Shown here one piece after another: positions 37,301-47,800 of a stretch of DNA of 64,000 nucleotides (positions are counted from its first letter, which is position 1; each line of letters starts with the position of its first letter). The notes beneath the pieces are model-generated. The model did not search any database, was not told the DNA's origin, and saw nothing but the letters and a program-made list of their open reading frames with translations. Made by a program: the position numbers and the translations under genes. This stretch comes from Candidatus Thermochlorobacteriaceae bacterium (GTDB taxonomy: Bacteria; Bacteroidota; Chlorobiia; Chlorobiales; Thermochlorobacteraceae): the NCBI GenBank assembly GCA_029263855.1, contig JAJUFC010000006.1, forward strand, positions 113,658-177,657, written 5' to 3'.

Positions 37301-38152
37301 TTATTCCTTCACGCTTCCGAGCGTCAATCCGCTCACAAGATAGCGTGAGAGCGCGACAAATAAAATCACAACAGGAATGCTCACGACGATTGCGCCTGCT
37401 GAATACAATCCCCACGCCACTTCCAAATCGCTTTGAAACGCCTTCAAGCCCATCGGGAGCGTAAAGAGCGCAGGGTCTTGAATCAAGACGGCGGCGACGA
37501 GGTATTCGCTCCACGCCGACATAAACGAAAACAACGCCGTAATCACCAGCGCGGGTTGCGCGAGCGGGAAAATCACCTTCCAAAAGGTTTGAACTTCCGT
37601 GCATCCATCAATGCGCGCCGCTTCTTCCAAACTGCGCGGAATCGTGTCGTAAAAGCCCTTCATCTGCCAGATGCAAAACGGCAACGCCGTCGCCGAATAC
37701 GCCACGATGAGTCCCGAATACGAATCATAGATGCCAAGTTGAATGAGCATAATGAAGAGCGGGAGCAACAGCATCGTAACGGGAAACATCTGCGTGGCGA
37801 TGAGGATAATCATTCCCGAATCGCGTCCCCAAAATTTGTATCGGCTGAAGGCGTAGCCCGCCGTCGAGGCGAGCGCAACACTGACAAGGGTAACCGTGAG
37901 CGTAACGAGCAAACTATTCAGCATCCACTTTGCAAACGGGTGGTCGCGGAAAATGGTGATGTAGCTGTTGAAGGTTGCGCCGTCGGGAATGATTTCCAGC
38001 GAGGTTGAAAGAAGTTTATCGCCCGGTCGCAGAGAAATCGTGAAGACTTGCAGAATCGGAAAAATTGCAAAGAGGCTAAAGAGCGTCAGCACGATGTAAA
38101 TGCCGACCTTGCCTGCGGTCGAGACGTCGCGAGGATTTTTAACCGCCGCCAT
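37301..38152 (-). CDS. Sugar ABC transporter permease (MalG-like)
   Basis: Carbohydrate-importer permease of the CUT1 family, 283 residues with six transmembrane helices. The EAA loop that docks the ATPase is EAARIDGCTEVQTFWKVIFPL (about residues 190-210). It works with the MalF-like permease and the binding lipoprotein encoded upstream. A 422-base cassette separates it from the MalF-like gene, and the cassette's end lies only 3 bases before this start codon. No Shine-Dalgarno sequence is left there. No MalK-type ATPase is in the window. Confidence 0.92.
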   Translation of the reverse strand: MAAVKNPRDVSTAGKVGIYIVLTLFSLFAIFPILQVFTISLRPGDKLLSTSLEIIPDGATFNSYITIFRDHPFAKWMLNSLLVTLTVTLVSVALASTAGYAFSRYKFWGRDSGMIILIATQMFPVTMLLLPLFIMLIQLGIYDSYSGLIVAYSATALPFCIWQMKGFYDTIPRSLEEAARIDGCTEVQTFWKVIFPLAQPALVITALFSFMSAWSEYLVAAVLIQDPALFTLPMGLKAFQSDLEVAWGLYSAGAIVVSIPVVILFVALSRYLVSGLTLGSVKE

Positions 38153-38155
38153 GCG

Positions 38156-38577
38156 AGTTGATAATTAAGAGTTAAGAGTGGAAAGTTTTTTTGACTTTGT
38201 TGTTTTGATAATTGCCGTCAGAATTTTCAGTATTTCTTCGCAATCTTTATTCAGCGAATCAAATTGACTTTTATTGATAAATTTTCCTGCAAGTAAAAGT
38301 TCAAGCCAATAACCCGTTTCGGCAGTTTCTTTAAGCGCGATATGTAGTTTGTGAACAAAATCCGCTTTTGACTCTGCCTGCTGCGCTTCGCGAACATTAG
38401 CGCTGATTGAAGTTCCCGACCGCAGAATTTGCTTGCTCAATACAGATTCTTTCTTTTCTTCTTTGAGAAACTTGAACAGATTAATCACGCGCACTGCGAA
38501 CGCAAACGACTTTTCCTTAATGATTGACTGCGACATAACGCCTCCGTTGTTTAACTCTTAACTTTTAATTCTCAACT
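38156..38577 (-). mobile_element. Putative 422-bp cassette with 23-bp inverted ends
   Basis: The left end at 38156-38178 and right end at 38555-38577 are inverted copies matching at 21 of 23 positions (CTCTTAACT-C/T-TTAATT-A/C-TCAACT). They bracket exactly one gene, that for the four-helix-bundle protein, and the left end even encodes its last residues. The cassette lies between two permease genes that are normally adjacent. There is no transposase and no obvious target-site duplication, so movement would be by an unknown mechanism in trans. Confidence 0.5.
38165..38536 (-). CDS. Four-helix-bundle protein (S23/IVP family)
   Basis: 123-residue member of the 23S rRNA intervening-sequence (IVP/S23) family: KSFAFAVRVINLFKFL, SGTSISANVREAQQAES and FVHKLHIALKETAETGYWLELL. 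These proteins form pentameric four-helix bundles and are found in 23S rRNA insertions and as free genes scattered through Bacteroidota and Chlorobi genomes. Their role is unclear. Here the gene is flanked by inverted repeats and interrupts a sugar-importer operon, with the last few codons inside one repeat arm. Confidence 0.88.
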   Translation of the reverse strand: MSQSIIKEKSFAFAVRVINLFKFLKEEKKESVLSKQILRSGTSISANVREAQQAESKADFVHKLHIALKETAETGYWLELLLAGKFINKSQFDSLNKDCEEILKILTAIIKTTKSKKLSTLNS

Positions 38578-38582
38578 TTCAA

Positions 38583-39533
38583 CTAATAAACGCTTTGCGT
38601 CGCTTTCGTTTTGTGAATGAAGTTCCAGCCGAATGCAAAAAGAATCGTGAAAATAATCAGCGAGAACGCCGCCGCGTAGCCGATTCGGAAGTAGTTCAGA
38701 CCGACTTTATAAACCCAACTGACGAGAATGTGCGTTTGGTCGCTTGGCTCGCCGCCGTTGCTGACCAGCCAAACGACGTTGAAGTTGTTGAACGTCCAAA
38801 TTGTGCCGAGCGTGATGGCGGGAATCATCACGGGCTTGAGCAATGGAATCGTGATGTTGACGAGTTTATCGTACCAACTTGCGCCGTCAATATCCGCCGC
38901 TTCATAGAGCGCGTCGGGAATCGATTGCAAGCCGCCGAGTGCGACAATCATCATAAAAGGAAATCCGAGCCAGATGTTCGTGATGAGCGCGGCTGAAAAC
39001 GCGCCCCACTCCGTATTGAGCCACTGAATTGGCTCCAAGCCGAACTTCGCCAAGATGAGATTCACCGCGCCGTATTCGTAATTGAACAAGCCGCGCCAAT
39101 TCAGCGCCGTGATGTATTGCGGCACTGCCCACGGCAAAATCAAAATCACCCGAAACCACTCTTTGCCCTTGATGTTCTTGTTAAGAATGATGGCAAGAAA
39201 CACGCCGATGGTTACGTGAAAAAAGAGATTCAACGCCGTCCAAATCAGCGTTTTGCCAAAGAACCACCAAAACTTTGAGTCGGTCAGCACATTGACGTAA
39301 TTGCCAACGCCCTTGAAACTCCAATCGCGGAAGTGTTCAAGGTTCATATTGCTGAAACTAACGAGAATGTTGTAGATGAAGGGATACAATACGATTGCCG
39401 CCATCACCAAGAGCGACGGCGCGGCGTAGATGTATGGAATCCAATTGATTTTTTCCTTCTTCATCTCAACGCTTGCGGGCGCGAGCGGCGAGGGCAGTTT
39501 TTCCGTCGTCGCCGTTGTTAAAGTCGTTTGCAT
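38583..39533 (-). CDS. Sugar ABC transporter permease (MalF-like)
   Basis: CUT1-type permease of 316 residues with six main transmembrane helices and a 40-residue polar N-terminal extension. The EAA loop is EAADIDGASWYDKLVNITIPL (about residues 215-236). It pairs with the MalG-like permease to form the translocation channel. The neighbouring upstream gene encodes the binding protein. Confidence 0.92.
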   Translation of the reverse strand: MQTTLTTATTEKLPSPLAPASVEMKKEKINWIPYIYAAPSLLVMAAIVLYPFIYNILVSFSNMNLEHFRDWSFKGVGNYVNVLTDSKFWWFFGKTLIWTALNLFFHVTIGVFLAIILNKNIKGKEWFRVILILPWAVPQYITALNWRGLFNYEYGAVNLILAKFGLEPIQWLNTEWGAFSAALITNIWLGFPFMMIVALGGLQSIPDALYEAADIDGASWYDKLVNITIPLLKPVMIPAITLGTIWTFNNFNVVWLVSNGGEPSDQTHILVSWVYKVGLNYFRIGYAAAFSLIIFTILFAFGWNFIHKTKATQSVY

Positions 39534-39664
39534 TGTTGATAGAGATGGTCGTTAGATGTTAGACGTTAGTTTTCAGTTATTCTTGAAATCGTTAGGCTGT
39601 TCGATTTTCCCTGTCGTTGCGAACATCTCGTCGCTTTTCGCTTCTCAGTTCTCGCTCCTCGCTC

Positions 39665-40921
39665 CTACTCTTTCATTTCGCGAATGAGTTTCACGGCGAG
39701 GTCTTGCATTTCTTTGGCGGCTTGTTCGGGCGTTTTGCTTCCGCTCAAGACGGCTTGATACGACGGGCGCATTGAATCCCAAATCACGCGCATTTCGCTC
39801 ACAACGGGCATCGGCTTTCCGACGACGATTTGCTCCATCGAGCCTTTGAGATTGTCGTCGGCGATTTCGACAAGTTTGGCGAAGGCTTCGCGGCGCGAAG
39901 GAATCGTGCCGACGGCTTTCGTGAATTCCAATTCAATTTGGGGACTGCACAAGAATTTCAGCAAGTCGACGGTTGCGCGCAATTTTTCGCCGCGCGCATT
40001 GATGTTGATGCTGTATCCTCTTGGCGAAACCATCGGCGCAGGGTAAAGCCCCGTTTCATCGTTGAGCGGGATTCGGGCGATGCCGAAGTTCATTCCCGCG
40101 TTTTTGTAGGTCGCCCACGACCAAGGTCCGTTGATGATCATCGCCGCTCTGCCCTCTTTGAACAAGGCGTTGGCGGTTTGGTAGTCGCAATCGGGCGGAA
40201 TGATTTTGTGTTTATCGCGCAACTCGACGATGAGCCGTGCGGCTTTGATGGTGGCTTCAGTGTTCAGCGTGGGTTCGGCGCGCTCGTTCATCACGCCGCC
40301 GCCGTAGCCGCCAACAAACGGAATGAAGAAGTACGGTTCGGTGTAATTCCACACAAGCCCATACTTTCCGTCTTTCGTGAAGCGTTTTCCGACTTCAATC
40401 ATTTCGGAAATCGTTTTCGGCGGCGTTGGAATTAAATCTTTGTTGTAGACAAGGCATAAGTGGTTGCCGATTTGGTCGGCGATTTGATACAAATGTCCGT
40501 TGAGATATGTGTTTGCGGGAAAGGGTTCGGTGATGAAACTATCTAAAAACGCTTGCTCGAACTTCACCCCGTCGGGCAAGGAATCGAGGGCGTGAATGAT
40601 TTGAAGTTTGGTGAAAGGTCCGACCATATCTGACGGACCATAGACAAGTTCTGCGCCGCTTCCGCCAAGCGCGGCAATCATAAAGTTGGTGCGAATCGGC
40701 TCGGTTTCGTAAAACAGTTCGCGGAAGACATATCCTTTTTTCGCCCACTCTTTTCCGGCGGAATCTTCTTTGACGAATTTTTCGAGGGCGGCATCTAAAA
40801 TTTTCCGCTCTCCGGGTTGCATCTGCGTCCAAATGGAGACGACTTTTTCGCGTCTATCTCCGCACGCAGAGACGAGAAACATCAGCGCGCAAATGCGCAA
40901 TATCAATCGAAGTTGAGGCAT
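39665..40921 (-). CDS. Sugar-binding lipoprotein of ABC importer
   Basis: 418-residue extracytoplasmic solute-binding protein of family 1 (MalE-like). The signal peptide ends with lipobox LVSAC (Cys20). The family hallmarks are YNKDLIPTPPKTISEMIEV (about residues 135-153) and ALFKEGRAAMIINGPWSW (about 248-265). The protein is lipid-anchored and should present an oligosaccharide to the MalF/MalG-like permeases. The locus upstream (T9SS cargo and TonB receptor) suggests the sugar is released or captured at the cell surface first. Confidence 0.92.
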   Translation of the reverse strand: MPQLRLILRICALMFLVSACGDRREKVVSIWTQMQPGERKILDAALEKFVKEDSAGKEWAKKGYVFRELFYETEPIRTNFMIAALGGSGAELVYGPSDMVGPFTKLQIIHALDSLPDGVKFEQAFLDSFITEPFPANTYLNGHLYQIADQIGNHLCLVYNKDLIPTPPKTISEMIEVGKRFTKDGKYGLVWNYTEPYFFIPFVGGYGGGVMNERAEPTLNTEATIKAARLIVELRDKHKIIPPDCDYQTANALFKEGRAAMIINGPWSWATYKNAGMNFGIARIPLNDETGLYPAPMVSPRGYSININARGEKLRATVDLLKFLCSPQIELEFTKAVGTIPSRREAFAKLVEIADDNLKGSMEQIVVGKPMPVVSEMRVIWDSMRPSYQAVLSGSKTPEQAAKEMQDLAVKLIREMKE

Positions 40922-41025
40922 TGGTTATGGCGTTAAAATCGGAAAGTCCGAATGCGCATCGGATAGAGCATCTTCTTCCGCGCCATTCGGACTTCCGAAT
41001 CAAATCAATTCAATCAAAGAGCCAA

Positions 41026-43740
41026 TTACTTGACGAGCATCATCTTCATCGTCTTGGTAAAGTCGCCGGCTTGCAAGCGATAGAAATAAACACCGCTTGA
41101 AAGGTTAATGGCGTTGAATTGTTGCGTGTAGGTGCCCGCCGCCATGCGTTGATTGACGAGCGTCGCGACCTTTTGTCCCAAGATGTTGAAGACTTCCAGT
41201 TTCACGTCGCTTTGTTGCGGCACTGCGAAGCGAATCACCGTCGTTGGGTTGAAAGGGTTCGGATAGTTTTGCTCCAACGCAAAGGATTTTGCGACGGTCG
41301 TTTCGCGGGTTGGCGCACCGAGGTTGCCCGTCGTGGTCGCGTTTTCAATCACGCCAAATGTTGCATTGACGACAAAGTTCGTTGGACCCGTAATCGTCGG
41401 GAAGTCGACGACGTGGTCTTGACCGAAGCCTGCTTCGTTATCGGTGTTGACGGGCGGACCTGACATTCCGACGTAAGCGGCGCCGAACTTAAAGGCTTGA
41501 CGTTGAGAGAACACCGTGCCCGCAGGTTCGACGCGCGTAACGGTCCAAATCGTGTCGGTTTGTCGATTGCCGTTGAGCGGCGACATTCGCACGAGGTTGG
41601 CGTTGGTCGTATCCCAGCCTCCCGCAAACGAACCGATGTGCGGATTGCTACCGAAGACGACGATGAAGAGCAAGCCGTTGGCGGCGCGCATCGAGTCGAG
41701 GCTCATTCCGTTTGTGAGTTGTCTGCCCTTGATGTTCACGCGATAGGTGATGCCGACATCGGCAACCAGCGGCGATTGAATGACAAGACGAGGCGTTACG
41801 AAGTCCGCCATCGTGAAGACCGTGTCACTGGCGATATTCCACGTGTAATTGCCCCCAGCACCATCATTTGCCGAAACGCTTGTTACGCCTGACTGAATCG
41901 GGAATGGAATTTGTCGGTCGCCGCCCAGTTCGTAGGCGCTGTTGCTGAATTTGGTCGTTGGCAATCCGCGATATTTCCAAGTAACCGTGTTGCCTGACAC
42001 GGCGCGGATAAAGATTTCGCCCGCGTAGTTGTTCGTGAAGCCTTGTCGGAACAATCTCACCGCGTAGGTTTGCCCGCTCACGTTGGTCAGAATTTGGCTG
42101 TTTGTTGCGCCCGTCGTGAAGACGGTGTCGAATCCAGCAAATAAAGCGGCAAACAGCGTGTCGGTCGCTGGGCTGAACCCGCCAAGCCCCGCAATGCTGG
42201 CGCGGAAGGTTACGCGATAGGTTCTCAAAGAGCCGACATTTGACGCATCATTGTTCCAGTAGCGCGCAGGCAAGACTTTAATGCCCGCCGTCGCCGTATC
42301 GACGCGATTGCCGAAGTTGCCGGGTCCTCCTGGACTTTCAAATCGGTCTCCTCGGCGAATCCAGAACTTGTATTGGAACGCGCCCGTGTGGTTTCCAACA
42401 TTGACAAAGGCGGTATAAAGACTATCGGCGTTTGTCAATGATGGCGGCGCAACGGCGATTAAGTTCGCGGCAACGGGTTGGTCAAGTCCGGGAATGCCGG
42501 GCGTATCGAAAATGCGCACGTGGAGCGAATCGCCAGGTTGCCAACCCAATGTTTGGAACAAGCGACGAGTATTGACCGTGAAGCGCACCAAGTTTCCGGG
42601 TGTAGACAGCGGCAATCCGCGCACTACCGTCGAGTCGTCGCTCCAATAGCGCGTTCTGCCGATGGTCAGTCCTGGTCCGACGGGATAAGCGCGGTCAGGT
42701 CCATCTTCATACTGATTGCCTGCGAATTGTTGCGCGCCACGAAGCGGGAAGTTGCGATAGATGAACTTGCAGTTGATCGAGTTCGGTCGGTCGACTGGAA
42801 GGTTGATAGTCTTGAAGACGACCGTGTCGGGAACTGCGCCGTTTTGCGGAATGACATAGACGAGGTTGTTCGCGTTGGTGTTTGTGCCGTAGTTCGGGTC
42901 AAATTCACCCGTTCCATTCGCAAGATTTCCATCGCCCGAATTGAAGATGAGGAAGCTAATTGAATCGCCTGCGACGAGCGTTCCCGTTTCAAGCAATCGG
43001 CGAATGTTGAGTCCGACGCGAATTTGGTCGGGCGTGCCGACGATGCCAATGTTATCTACCCAAACGTTGTCAGAGTTTGTGCCTGTTGGACCGCCATCGA
43101 CGATGTAGTAGTTAATCGCAACGCGAATGGTTTGTCCTGCGAATTGACCAATTGGAAACGCAAAGCGTGTCCAGTTTCCGACGGGTCCTGGGACTTTGAA
43201 ATAGGCAATTTGGTTATTGATGAAGTCAGGAATCGTTCCACCTGAGGTTGAGACAAAAACGCGAAGCGAATCGGGATAGTTGTTTGGAGCGACGCCGTCT
43301 ATCGCGCCTGCCCAGAACACAAGGCTATCCCCTGCTTCAATCGTCGCAGGAATTGACGGGCTGATGAGCCAGTCATCGATTAACCCTGATCCATTGGCGC
43401 TTTGGAAATTGCTCCACCAGAAGCGTTGTCCGCTTTGCGGCTGAACGTTTCCGCCTCCTGTGAAAGAGAGCGATGAACGGAATCGCCAGTTTGTATTTGT
43501 GCCTGTACTTCCATCATTGTCAATGACGGTCCATACATTGGTGCTGTCCAAGTCGCCCGCCTGCCATTTGAACACGTTGTTCAAGGCGAGAAAGTCTTTC
43601 GGGTTGTAGTTGCGCGGCGCAACGGGCATACTGTTGCCACGCGAGATAGCGCGCTCCTGCGCAAAGGTTTGCCCCATAAATGCGCCAGTTATCACCAGCA
43701 GCATCAGCAGTGAGAGCAGTTTTGAGAAGTTGTTTTGCAT
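41026..43740 (-). CDS. T9SS-exported modular surface protein
   Basis: 904 residues from the ATG at 43740 (a GTG nine bases upstream is less likely). A signal peptide ([20 protein letters not shown]) is followed by a cleaved-adhesin/choice-of-anchor-J-type domain ([20 protein letters not shown], about residues 50-230). Several repeated beta-domains follow, each containing a pattern like [14 protein letters not shown] or [13 protein letters not shown], possibly carbohydrate-binding modules. The C-terminal 80 residues are a canonical type IX sorting domain: [42 protein letters not shown] and a terminal KMMLVK. Sent across the outer membrane by T9SS and attached to the surface. Confidence 0.88.
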   Translation of the reverse strand: MQNNFSKLLSLLMLLVITGAFMGQTFAQERAISRGNSMPVAPRNYNPKDFLALNNVFKWQAGDLDSTNVWTVIDNDGSTGTNTNWRFRSSLSFTGGGNVQPQSGQRFWWSNFQSANGSGLIDDWLISPSIPATIEAGDSLVFWAGAIDGVAPNNYPDSLRVFVSTSGGTIPDFINNQIAYFKVPGPVGNWTRFAFPIGQFAGQTIRVAINYYIVDGGPTGTNSDNVWVDNIGIVGTPDQIRVGLNIRRLLETGTLVAGDSISFLIFNSGDGNLANGTGEFDPNYGTNTNANNLVYVIPQNGAVPDTVVFKTINLPVDRPNSINCKFIYRNFPLRGAQQFAGNQYEDGPDRAYPVGPGLTIGRTRYWSDDSTVVRGLPLSTPGNLVRFTVNTRRLFQTLGWQPGDSLHVRIFDTPGIPGLDQPVAANLIAVAPPSLTNADSLYTAFVNVGNHTGAFQYKFWIRRGDRFESPGGPGNFGNRVDTATAGIKVLPARYWNNDASNVGSLRTYRVTFRASIAGLGGFSPATDTLFAALFAGFDTVFTTGATNSQILTNVSGQTYAVRLFRQGFTNNYAGEIFIRAVSGNTVTWKYRGLPTTKFSNSAYELGGDRQIPFPIQSGVTSVSANDGAGGNYTWNIASDTVFTMADFVTPRLVIQSPLVADVGITYRVNIKGRQLTNGMSLDSMRAANGLLFIVVFGSNPHIGSFAGGWDTTNANLVRMSPLNGNRQTDTIWTVTRVEPAGTVFSQRQAFKFGAAYVGMSGPPVNTDNEAGFGQDHVVDFPTITGPTNFVVNATFGVIENATTTGNLGAPTRETTVAKSFALEQNYPNPFNPTTVIRFAVPQQSDVKLEVFNILGQKVATLVNQRMAAGTYTQQFNAINLSSGVYFYRLQAGDFTKTMKMMLVK

Positions 43741-43817
43741 TGTTTGCACTTAATTTGCGTTAGAAAAAATTCATTATTTAAGTGAATTTGAGAAAGAACA
43801 AAAGAAACCCGTTGCGA

Positions 43818-44852
43818 TTAGAAATCCAGCCCAATCGTAAACCACTGCGGGTCGTTCAGTCGACCGAAGCGTTGATAGGTGTAATCGAACTTAATAATCG
43901 CAAAGCCCAGTCCGTATTTCACGCCGCCGCCAAGCGTCCATGCTTTTTCAGCCTCGTTTTCAAAAATGGCGTTGTAGCCGCCGCGAATGAAGATGGTGTT
44001 TTTCCATTCGTATTCCGCGCCGAGATTGACGAACTGCGTATTGTCGTTGGGATTGACCGCGTCGAAGGCGACGGTGAATCGACCTTCGGGCGCGCGCAGA
44101 ATGTCGTAGGATAATCCCAAGCGATAGGTAAGCGGAATGCTGTATTCGTCCGTAAGGAATCGGACGGGAATATTTTGCGGCGCGCCGTTTTCGTTAGGCG
44201 AAAGGGCGATGTTTGTCGTCAGCCCTTGTCCGTCCAAGCGCATTGGGGTTCCGAAGTTTGAAATGCTTGCGCCGACTTTAATGCCGTTTTTGAGCAATCC
44301 CGTGTTGAAGAGAAATCCCACATCGAGCGCGAAGCCTGTTGCCGACGTGGTGTAAATGGATTGGTTGATGATTTTCGCCGTGAGTCCGACGGAGAATCGA
44401 TCTGTCAAATTTTTCGCCCAAGTGAGTTGCGCCGCGAGGTCTTGCGCCGTGAAGGTTTCGCCTGTTCCGTCTTCTTGGGCGAAAGTGGTTACTTCCATTG
44501 TGCCGTAGTTCAAGACGGTAACCGCCACGCCAAATGAGCCGATGTTGCCTGCGGGAATAATCGCACCTGCCCAGTTGATTTGCGTGCCGATAAGCCATTC
44601 AGTATGCGTGAAGCCAGTTTGGATGCGGTTACCTTGTGCGACCCCTGCGGGGTTCCAGTAAAGCGCGTAGATGTCGTCGGAAATCGCCGTGTAAGCACCA
44701 CCCATTGCGACGGCGCGCGCGCCCATACCGATTCCCAGAAAGGGCGCGGCTGTGGTGCCAACTTTGGTTTGTGCACTTGCTGAGACGGCGTAAAACACAA
44801 ATCCGCCGAGCATTAAAAATTTGATGACGCTTTTAGTAAATCTCATGTTCAT
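43818..44852 (-). CDS. PorV/PorQ-family outer-membrane barrel
   Basis: 344 residues with signal peptide (GGFVFYAVSASAQ) and FadL-like barrel sequence. The N-terminal segment GIGMGARAVAMGGAYTAISDDIYALYWNPAGVA is the family hallmark, and the C-terminal strand ends in FTIGLDF. PorV shuttles T9SS substrates from the translocon to the attachment complex, and PorQ is a related member. Placement between two T9SS cargo genes on the same strand suggests a cargo-specific copy rather than the general PorV. Confidence 0.85.
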   Translation of the reverse strand: MNMRFTKSVIKFLMLGGFVFYAVSASAQTKVGTTAAPFLGIGMGARAVAMGGAYTAISDDIYALYWNPAGVAQGNRIQTGFTHTEWLIGTQINWAGAIIPAGNIGSFGVAVTVLNYGTMEVTTFAQEDGTGETFTAQDLAAQLTWAKNLTDRFSVGLTAKIINQSIYTTSATGFALDVGFLFNTGLLKNGIKVGASISNFGTPMRLDGQGLTTNIALSPNENGAPQNIPVRFLTDEYSIPLTYRLGLSYDILRAPEGRFTVAFDAVNPNDNTQFVNLGAEYEWKNTIFIRGGYNAIFENEAEKAWTLGGGVKYGLGFAIIKFDYTYQRFGRLNDPQWFTIGLDF

Positions 44853-44869
44853 AGATGAATAAAGTTAGG

Positions 44870-47800
44870 CTACTTAATCACGGCGAACTTGCCTGTTTTT
44901 GTTCCAATTCCAGGCGCGTCAATGTGATAGAGATATACGCCGTAAGCGATGTCTAAATTTTCCGATGTCTTTAAATTCCACTCGACTTGCGAAGAAGGAT
45001 AGGCAAATGTTCCTGATTCTCCCCTATCTTTTTCGCCCCACGCTTGCCCCGTGCTTGACGTTCCTGACGGGTTATCGGCTTTGAGTGTTCTAATGAGTTC
45101 GCCGCGAATGGTGTAGATGCGAATGGTTGAATTGAGCGGCACATTTTTGAAAAAGAGTTTGCGCTCGCCGCGTCCTCTTGCGCCTGCGGGCAAATCGCTT
45201 TCCGCCACATTAGCGACGATGTAAGGATTCGGGAAAACTTTCACATTTGCGAGTGCATCTTTGGCGCGGTTATCGTCTTGTGTTGCAGGCTTGACGGAAA
45301 CGCCGTAAGCGTCGCCGCCGAGAATGGGCTTTTGGAAGCGCAGGAAGAGCGTATCGCCAACTCGCGGACGATAGCGCGTGTTAAATCCAACACTAATGAA
45401 CCACGAGAAGAGCGAGTCATTTGCCGTTGGGTTGTAACGCTCTTGAACTAACAGATAAATTTCCGTGCGCTTTGCGGGCGTTTGTCCGATGTAAGGTGTT
45501 GTCGAGCTTCCGCCGCCCGTGATGGGAATGGTGTCGGAGGTCGGGTCGATGAAGTAGCGCATCTTTCGGTTGCGGGTCAGATTGATAATTTCAAAGTTGG
45601 TGGGAACGCCGGGAATTTCGGTTGCGCCGCCGATGACGAAATCCAGTCGCGCCGTGTCGCTGTTTGCGCCGTTGATGGGCTTGATGACGATGGCGTAATC
45701 ATCGGGAATGCGGCTCAACCCTTGCGCGCGAATGTCCAATCCCGCAATCGGAATGATTCTTGCGCTATCAACGACGGGGCGCACGAAGAAGTTAGGGAGG
45801 CTATCGCGTCCGAGATTCACATTCCACTGCGACGCAATCGTGTCGGGTCGGGTTCGCACGCCGTTGTTACGAATGGTCAAGAAGATGCCAGTTTCATCGA
45901 TGAGACGAGTTTCTTCAGTGGCTTCATAGACGCGATCGCCGTTGGGGGTCAATCGATAAACGCCCTCGTCGCCGAGGAAGCGCAGGAACGCGCCCTGAAC
46001 CAATCCGCTTTTCTTGATGATGGTGTCAGGAATCGCGTTGGTGGTATCAATGACGCGGAAGAACGAGGTTACTTCTTCCAACTGCTCGCGGAAGTCGTCG
46101 ATAACTCCATCGCCGTTGTTGTCAATGCCGTCGTTGGCGGTGCTCACGAATTCAACCTTCAACTTGCGCTCGCTGGTTACGCGGCGCGGGTTGACGACAT
46201 TGAAGAAGAGTTTTCCATCGGAACGGTTGTTCGGATAGGGTTGCAATTCGCCGCTTCCTTCGGCTTTGACTAAACCTGCTTGCGTGGCGCGCGGCACTGC
46301 GACGGCGGCGTTTTGCGAGAGAATCAAGCGTCCGCGACTATCGGGCGACGCGCCGAAACTGTTTTCGCTCGGGAAGATACTGCCTTCGGGATTGACGGGG
46401 TCGATATAGCCTTTGGAATAGGCGACGACGGCATAGTAGTAGGTGCGTCCGTTTTGAACATCGGTATCGGTCCAAACATGTTGCAAACCCGTTTCATCGC
46501 CCAAATAGAAGCTCACGCCGCGCGATTGTTGCAAAAGGCTTCGACTGTTCATCGGGAAGTATCCAAAGACGCTATCGATTTTATCAAATTGCGCAACGGG
46601 TTTGCGGCGCAGACTCTGCTCCCCTTGTCCGCCCGTAATCACCAGCGGGTCAAGGAAGTTCGGGTCGGTGCTTTTGTAAATCTTGTAGCCTTCGAACGTT
46701 TTGGCTAATGGGCTACGAAACTCGCCGCCTGTGATTTTTCGGTTAATGAAGGTATCGAAGAAATCTTCGGAATCGTTTGTCCAATAGAGCGTTACTTTTC
46801 GGTCGCCGGGTACAACGGTTAAGGTTGGTTCAGGTTTTGGCGGTCCTGCGAAGTTGTAGTTATTGTCATAAATCTGTTGCACGATGTCGGTATTGGTCAG
46901 CACGGCGCGTGCGTTTTCGCCCATCACAACGGATATTGAAAATCGCTCAACTTGATTACGTCCGAGCGGGAAGTAGCCTGTTCCGTAGGTGTAGTCGTAG
47001 TCTTGTGGCGGTTGAAGCGTATCAAACAAGCCCGGCTGTGTCACGCGCCACAAATCCGCCGAGTTGTTCATAAACGGACGTGAGGATAAATCAAGTTTGA
47101 AACTTGTCAGTCCAATTTGGTCGGATTCATTGACATCGAGCGCGTCAAAGCCGCTTTCGCCGACAGTCGGTCTGCCGTCTCGTTCGCCGAAGTCATTCGT
47201 GTTGGTTCTGCCATCACGTCCGACATCGTCAGTGAAAGACACCCAGTTTCGATTGTTGTCGAGTCCTTCGTCGCGGCGCTCGTCAATCATTGGGAAGAGT
47301 CGAAAATCGTTCATCGCATCGACACCTTGTTGGGCAAGAATGAAATAGTTTTTGAAGTGCAGAATGCTATCGGGCTGGTAGCTGACGGCGTCGTTGTTGT
47401 TGATATCGACGCGCGTTTTGAGACGGCGAACATGCAGAAAGTAATCTTCATCAATCAAGCCGTTGTAGTTATCGTCGATAAGGTTGCCTGTAATTTCGCG
47501 GAGTGTATCGCCAACGCTGACCGTTCGGGTTCTGCCGAGCGATGTAACTTGAAGGCTTCCCGATTGAGGCATGACCACAAAGTCGCGTCGGTAATAGGTA
47601 ATGCGGTCGTTGATGGCGTTGTATCCTGCCGCCGCCATAGCGGTGGTGAAAGTATCGGCGCGCGTAATGCGGATAAGTGTATCGCCGGGCTGAATGATAC
47701 GGATAGCATTGCCGCCGCGCCGTATGCCTCTATCGGGGATATATTCGGTTTCATAGAAGTCGAATCCTGTTCTGGAAACAACGCTTATGCTATCGCCTTG

